DNA of 64,000 nucleotides. Origin: Leguminivora glycinivorella. Lineage: Eukaryota > Arthropoda > Insecta > Lepidoptera > Tortricidae. The stretch's first letter is position 1. Each line of letters opens with the position of its first letter. Of this stretch, positions 58,293 through 64,000 are shown piece after piece. Below the pieces are notes generated by a model. It was not told the origin of the DNA. It worked only from the letters and a program-made list of their open reading frames with translations, and made no database searches. The translations under genes were made by a program, and so were the position numbers. The DNA is taken from positions 55,001-119,000 of the forward strand of contig NC_062983.1 in NCBI RefSeq assembly GCF_023078275.1, written 5' to 3'.

Positions 58293-59223
58293 TTATGATC
58301 TAACAGTAGCCACGAGTTCTTCATAATTTTGATTCACTTTGAATATTGCCAAACCAAAAGTTGCTAAATTACCAATTAAATTGGTGAATGGTGAAGTTGA
58401 TGACTGTTCACTAACTTGAGGTAAGCAGTAGCAACAAAGTAGCAAGTAGAAGTAAATGTAAACAATGTGCTCAGCTGATGCCGGTATCGCCGTCTCACGC
58501 GCCGCTCGCGTCAGAGCGGGACGGGTAATGTCCCCGATACGATTGTATAACAATTCTAGAGCAGCGGTATTCACAAAGTGCTCGCCGAGCTCACCAGCCA
58601 GCTGTTTCAAGAATCTTTGACCAAGATTTGTACTATTATATATTCTGTGCCAAGATAAAGAATGCGTGAATATTATTTCTACACCCTAACCAAATTGAAT
58701 TAGGAGAAATCCGCTAAATGCCCGTCGGGCTACGCGTAATGAGGGTAACTGTTCCTATGTATCTATGTAAATAAATAAATAATAAATATTGGGGACACCT
58801 TACACAGATCAACTTAGCCCCAAACTAAGCAAAGCTTGTAATGGGTGCTAAGCGACGATATACATACTTAAATAGATAAATACATACTTATATAAGTTAT
58901 ATACATAGAAAACATCCATGACTCAGGAACAAATATCTGTGCTCATCACACAAATAAATGCCCTTACCGGGATTCGAACCCAGGACCGCGGCTCAGCAGG
59001 CAGGGTCACTAAGACCGCGTCTTGTTTTACGCCTTAAGTTGTGGTTTATACCTCTTCTTACTATGTTGTTTTCTGTATTGAGGGCCGCCTTTAGATACTG
59101 GACCTCTGCATCAGAGCCTCGAGCTCTCAGCGTTCGTGAACGGTCCCCGGCGGCGCGGCGCTCGCGGCCAATCCGCACACAAGGGCATTGTTGCCATCCC
59201 GAAATGGCTTCACTCGCGGCCAT
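58293..59223 (-). pseudogene. Unidentified minus-strand reading frames interrupted by a SINE
   Basis: 59223-59012 opens with an ATG in a GC-rich context (MAASEAISGWQQCPC) and runs for about 70 codons into SINE copy 3, where it becomes meaningless. Left of the SINE, 58693-58293 is open without an ATG: IFTHSLSWHRIYNSTNLGQR, then RFLKQLAGELGEHFVNTA, later IGNLATFGLAIFKVNQNYEE and a stop. Codon texture looks coding, and CTGCTTACCTCAAG at about 58420 could be an acceptor. Whether the two parts belong together is unknown. I do not recognise the product. It could be a broken gene, a retrocopy or part of an unlisted mobile element. Confidence 0.3.
58766..59012 (-). mobile_element. tRNA-headed SINE, copy 3, head truncated
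   Basis: On the minus strand it starts within AGTGACCCTGCCTGCTGAGC and has the B box GGGTTCGAATCCCGGTAAGG. The body reads to AGTTTGGGGCTAAGTTGATC and GTGTAAGGTGTCCCCAATAT. The A-box end is missing. It gives the undamaged order used to interpret copy 1. Confidence 0.85.
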
Positions 59224-62200
59224 AACTTTTATTACATCTCGTATGCTGGCTCACATTTTATGTGCCTTGCAACTATAAAGATTGTTCTGAAGAAATATCA
59301 AGTCACGTTGTGCTTTTGGGATGTGCTTGGATTCCTTGAAATTGCTTGCTTGACATAACAAAACAGGATCATATTTTATTTGAACTTCAATAAGCAAGAT
59401 ATGTTCGTGAGCGGATTATAATTATCTGATGTAAACCGCTAAGTGACTTCTGCTGAATCAGCCCTTCTTAGGCCTTATTTGCCTGTAAAAGTCTATGGAC
59501 ACAACCGCAAAAGCTGAAACGCGTAGCTGGAAACTTCCACCTTCATGTATCTACCTATGTTTATTCACTATACTCGTAATCAGTCGGCTAGACTAGAGGT
59601 TACTTTCTTCCAGGCCTGCCGCTTTACTAGGCTGATTAGTAAGACTGTTTCTATTATCTCTTTATACAATAGTAAGCACACATGCCCTCTAGGTGTGGTG
59701 TGTGGTGGAGCCTTTACGACTCCTTTAACGGTCGTTTTACAGCGACGCACGCAGCGTCAGCGGCTCGCAGCTGAGCCCGCATGTCATTAAGACACCGAGG
59801 AAGTCAATATATACGACCATTACATACTATGTCGGCCTATTGGTGGAGTAGAATTTCAAAATATATCGTCAGTCAGCCAGACGTAAGTATTTCTTAAAAC
59901 TTAGCAAAGTGCGGCTTGCATCCAGCATAGGGCTAGGTAAGATTGTGACTCTTCTATTCCAAAAGTCCATCCCACATAAGCCAAGCCTGCACGCGAGGAC
60001 ATCTGCAATTTATTTGCATCTGCATACGGCCCAATACGGGTATAATGATCATTAAACAACAACACTAACAGCTAGCGGTGAGCAAATGGACGCATACGGG
60101 GCAAATTGACGTTTATTATTACCCAGGATAGTATAAGTTTCTAATGATACATTAGGAAAAAAATGGATGGAATGAATTTTTAAGTTTTTTTTTGTCAATT
60201 ATGCAAACCGTTTTACCGCATTCATAGGTACCATCTCTATTAGTAATTTTTGGCGTCGCCGCTAGCCCTAGGTATATATATCGCTCCTAAAGATTTCATC
60301 AAATGATAAATAGTAGAATGAAGTCCAACATAAAGACGTGCTTTAAGTTTTTGATCAAGTTAAAAAATAACTGAGTGATTATCGTATCCTGCACAACTAA
60401 GCGTACAGCCTGTGCGAAACGAACACGTGTTTTAATTAAATGAGTTGTCATGTCAATCGCTATTTATTATTGCTCGCTTCATTGAACAAGATATTTATGA
60501 CACATGATTCAAATTATAATTTCAACTGGCACCAGTAGGTAATCCTGCGTGAGCGCTGCATGGCCCGCGTTTCCTGCCATCCTGCCCCATGCATCGCAAA
60601 TTGCACTAATCCTATTAGATTAATTGGACAATGCGTTTGGTTTATTCGCGCGGGACGCCGCGTGTTCCCCTCGACGCAGCGATCGGGAAGCTTCGGGCTC
60701 GGGCAACCAGGGTACCGTGACCCCGAAACAGTTGAAACTGAGCTCATCTACCTTTCCTTGGTGCCTTTTCGTACCTGGTACCTTTTGAACATGAAAAATT
60801 AACAGTTCACATACAGAGCATCTACTGTTTTTACGTTTTAGTGCGCGTTACTCAATAACATAAACGGCAAAATAAATGACTGTCGTAACGTGTTCTAAAT
60901 TTTCTGAAAGTCATGGTAGAGAGGCTCATATGTGTAGCTTCTACATTGAGATAAATATAAATACATCCAAGAGTGTGCAAGTCAAAGCTATGAGCGTTTG
61001 CAGGTCTATTTGGTAGTATACATGTATAGTATTTAAGTAATTTTAATATGGCTGTACACCCATACGAGCACTGGGTGGAGAGTTTTTGGTTTGGGAGCGA
61101 CTAGAATGTAGCGCCTAATCCGGTGAGTTGTACTTGTACTGCACTCATTCAATGTTAACCGAGTGAGGGGCTTTAGCAACAAAGCTTAATAGGACCAGTT
61201 GCACCAAACAACCGTTTATCGATGATAGATATCGCAATGGCAGTTCGCAATCATTTTCCTTTTTATTTCAATAAAGGATGCCAAAGTACGAACTTCTTTC
61301 GTGCATAATTCTCCGATTACACACGTCTCAAAATGTAGACATTCATTTACGATACAACTAACATTGTCTAAACCTTCACCAGTAAGGGTGTGGCTTATTA
61401 AATCGCTCTTGCGATAAAAGCATTCATCACACGTATGAAACCGTGACAGCTGTCAAACACCGTGTCACGACACGAAGTAGTGAGAGGCGCGGTTTGAACC
61501 GGTTGGTCTGGCAAATTATCTTGAACCGTGGTGTAGTCGGGATCTCTTGGGAGAACTAGAAGGGTAGAATTGGATAACAAACATAAAACAAGGGGTGCCT
61601 TTGATGCTGTCAAATTTTACACCACCCATTAACTTAAAAAAATAATCGTCTTTGCACAAAAAAGTCCAGCAGAATAAATTTAACTATCACAAACAAACTG
61701 TCAGGGTCTAAAATAAAAACACATATGTACCATAATAGCCTCTAGCAAAACATTCAAAAAGCATCCAGAAAAAAATAGGCGTAGATAAATCTGATGATTC
61801 GTGACGCAGCCAAGTTTAACCCAAATAAATTGAAGTTAAATATCATAATAAATAAAATACATCCCATCTGTTCCAAACTCTTTGCAGAATTGAAATATGT
61901 AGTATAGATTTTTCCTGTCAATTTGGCATATGTTTTTTGTTTAGTTATAAATTGTCATTGATTGTGTTTGGTTTTGTAATCTCATAATATTTATTAAATA
62001 TACATTTAAAAGGTAAACAGCAGTTATCATTCGTAATTAGTTCCATACAGTCCATCTCCGTCTTTTTCACCATCCAAGAACCAAAATGAAAAACCCCCTT
62101 TGAAAAAATAAAAGAAAGGAAACCAAATAACCGCCCCTTTCCATTAAGGCAAGTTTAGTTTCTTTGAACTTTGCATTCGCAAGCATTTCAATAACAATTC

Positions 62201-63315
62201 AGAAATCACCGGCACAAGTGACGGGATAATAATGTCTGGGGATTCTTATTGGGGTCCCAAACCTCCGAGCAACCAGCGTAACTGGGCCGTCGCCGTCGGA
62301 CATGACACGAATGCTAGTACATAACATAAAAGTTTCCGAAGGTCCTCTCTGTCTGTTATTGAATCAATAGGGATCGGCAGCAGCAGCGGTGCAGGTAGTG
62401 AGTTCATGTCTCAGCCAAATCAGTATTTTTTCTACTCTTTGGCTTAATTGGAACATCAGTGTAAATATCTTTTGAATTTATTTAGTGCTCTAGCTGTTAT
62501 CCTACGTGCGTTTTCACATTATCCGATCCGATATCGGATATCGGAAGGATTTCAAAGGCAAAAATGGCGGCTTAAATGTATGGGATATCGGTCCTACTTC
62601 CGATATCGGATCGGATAATGTGAAAACGCTACTTGTATTTTCCAATTACCTATGTTTTAAATGTAGATATGATATGCTTCTAATTGTTTGAAATGACTGA
62701 AGGTGGAATTTTGTGTTTTATAGCTATAATGATGGCTAATTGTCTGCCCCAAAATATTCTTAATTTTCTCTACCAATAACGATACTTTAGGTAAGTGTAT
62801 ACTTGATTACAATACAATCTTTCATGCAAACTCTAAATTATAATTAGATATTTCACGTATACTGGTGCTTGATCCTCAACAGCTAGGTTAGCATCAGCAC
62901 GGCGCCCCCTGTGTTTGTTTAGTCGCGCCAGGGGAGGCCGGGCCAGAGCAGACCGGCCTGTTATGATTGGGATATTGAATTTCGCGGGCCTTTGTAGAAT
63001 AAACACGGCGATTAACAGTGTTTGTTTAAATTATCATAACAGTTGGGGCTGACAGGACGAATACAAGTAAAGGGAATTATAAAATAAACGATTTATCATC
63101 AGAGCATGCCCTGCAATTATTTACAAAAACAAACTATATTACAACGTGTGTGTAAAAAATGATTTCAAAATTACGTCCACATCATAATCAACGTAATACG
63201 CCTATATCGTTTTCACGCAATAAAATAAACAAAATACAACAAACTCATGTAAAGAAACACTCTATTGTATCACCGAAGACAAACACGGAATAAAGCAGAA
63301 GGAACATTAGTAGTA
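59224..63315. other. Intergenic, no gene recognised
   Basis: AT-rich with a few GC-rich stretches (60540-60720, 62880-63060) that pair with TTTGTTTAAAT and TTAATTGG words and might be regulatory. One mini-MITE at 62505. No supported exon. Confidence 0.4.
62505..62632. mobile_element. GTGCGTTTT mini-MITE, best-preserved copy
   Basis: About 128 bases. The ends CGTGCGTTTTCACATTATCC and the complement in GGATAATGTGAAAACG continue inward as GATCCGATATCGGA. The centre is AAGGCAAAAATGGCGGCT. Confidence 0.8.
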
Positions 63316-64000
63316 CGAGGGGTGATCCAAAAGTAATGATAACTGAATACTTTTTGCATCGGATTAAAATAAATAGGTATGCCGTTACTGTCCACAAAGA
63401 CTCCTTAGTAAATAAAAAAAAATAAAAATAAAAAATATGTATCTGTCAGAGAGTTGCATTTGTTTTTTCACGAGCAGTCGGAACAATATCGCAAAAATGG
63501 AGAAAACTGAGGTGAGAGCGGTTATTAAATACTTCTGTTTGAAAAAAATGTGTACTAAAGATATATACGCTGAATTAGTGGGAACACTGGGGAGTCCGCT
63601 CCGCCGTATTCTACAGTGGCACGCTGGTCAAAGGAGTTTAACTTGGGAAGAACATCCACTCAAGATGAACACCGCGAAGGCCGTCCATCTGTCGCCCTTA
63701 CTGGAGAAAACGTAAAAAAAATTAATGATCTCGTTTTAACAGATAGAAGGATGACTATCAGGCATCTAGTTGAGCTCACAGGCATCTCGTATGGCAGCAT
63801 TCAAAGAATCTTAACTGATGAATTACATATGAAAAAAGTCTCCGCTCGTTGGGTGCCTAGAATGTTAACGGCTGAACAAAAGAAAATACGTTGTGAGATT
63901 TCGAAGTCTAATCTTGAAAAATTTCAAACTGATCCCGAAACATTTTTGCGTCGGTTTGTAACCATGGACGAGTCTTGGATCCATCATTTCGATCCTGAGA
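63316..64000 (+). mobile_element. mariner-like transposon, cut by the right edge
   Basis: The left terminal repeat begins CGAGGGGTGATCCAAAAGTA directly after a TA (63314-63315), as expected for mariner elements. The 3' end lies beyond the window. Confidence 0.85.
63497..64000 (+). pseudogene. mariner transposase with one frameshift, partial
   Basis: From ATG 63497 the product starts MEKTEVRAVIKYFCLKKM, the helix-turn-helix region. At about 63590 (ACACTGGGGAGTCC) one base appears to be missing. Downstream, the alternative frame gives YSTVARWSKEFNLGRTSTQD, REGRPSV, then RRMTIRHLVELTGISYGSIQ and RILTDEL. It ends with VTMDESWIHHFDPE at the edge, containing the first catalytic aspartate of the mariner DDD triad. 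No other break is visible. The enzyme cuts and pastes the element at TA sites. This copy is inactive unless the shift is an assembly error. Confidence 0.85.

Overview
The window looks like insect nuclear DNA, most probably from a moth or butterfly. The evidence is a 370-bp (CCTAA)n array (the insect telomere motif), an R1-clade retrotransposon resembling the telomere-targeted SART elements of Lepidoptera, three copies of a tRNA-headed SINE that I recognise from lepidopteran genomes, and many TA- and TAA-flanked miniature elements. Genes are split by introns, and their exons are much more GC-rich than the AT-rich surroundings.

Layout. 1-5793: minus-strand SART-like non-LTR element, with ORF2 running off the left edge, complete ORF1 and a 5' leader. 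5794-6116: a 46-base A tail and a 3' fragment, probably of a second element. 6117-6809: 74 CCTAA units, then 19 copies of a 17-bp variant. On a chromosome whose left end lies to the left, CCTAA is the expected orientation, but the sequence beyond the array is itself repeated at 22 kb, so an internal position is also possible. 9440-14337: a plus-strand gene of about six exons for a secreted, Kazal-like cysteine protein. 19589-18608 and 18466-15827 (minus): RPP14 (RNase P subunit) followed about 140 bp later by MIA40/CHCHD4 (mitochondrial intermembrane-space oxidoreductase), with a possible intron between the two reading frames. 20-44 kb: gene-poor, with nested SINE insertions, a 150-bp inverted repeat, several MITEs and GC-rich islands that may be regulatory.

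44230-50484 (minus): a three-exon P-element-type transposase gene with an N-terminal THAP domain split over exons 1 and 2. It has one frame-breaking base in exon 2 and an intact 650-codon exon 3. Its first intron holds a hAT-like element (8-bp target duplication) that was itself hit by a PIF/Harbinger-like element (TAA duplication) and by a SINE. 50.5-63.3 kb: mostly repeats, plus an unidentified minus-strand reading frame near 58.3-59.2 kb. 63316 to the right edge: a mariner-like element with one visible frameshift.

Two 494-bp near-identical elements, at 16.2 kb in the MIA40 intron and at 57.2 kb, carry a TATA box and an initiator 30 bp apart, followed by a THAP half-exon. They look like non-autonomous relatives of P-type transposons. 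Together with the 44-50 kb gene they make P/THAP sequence a theme of the window. No CRISPR array, rRNA or free-standing tRNA was seen.
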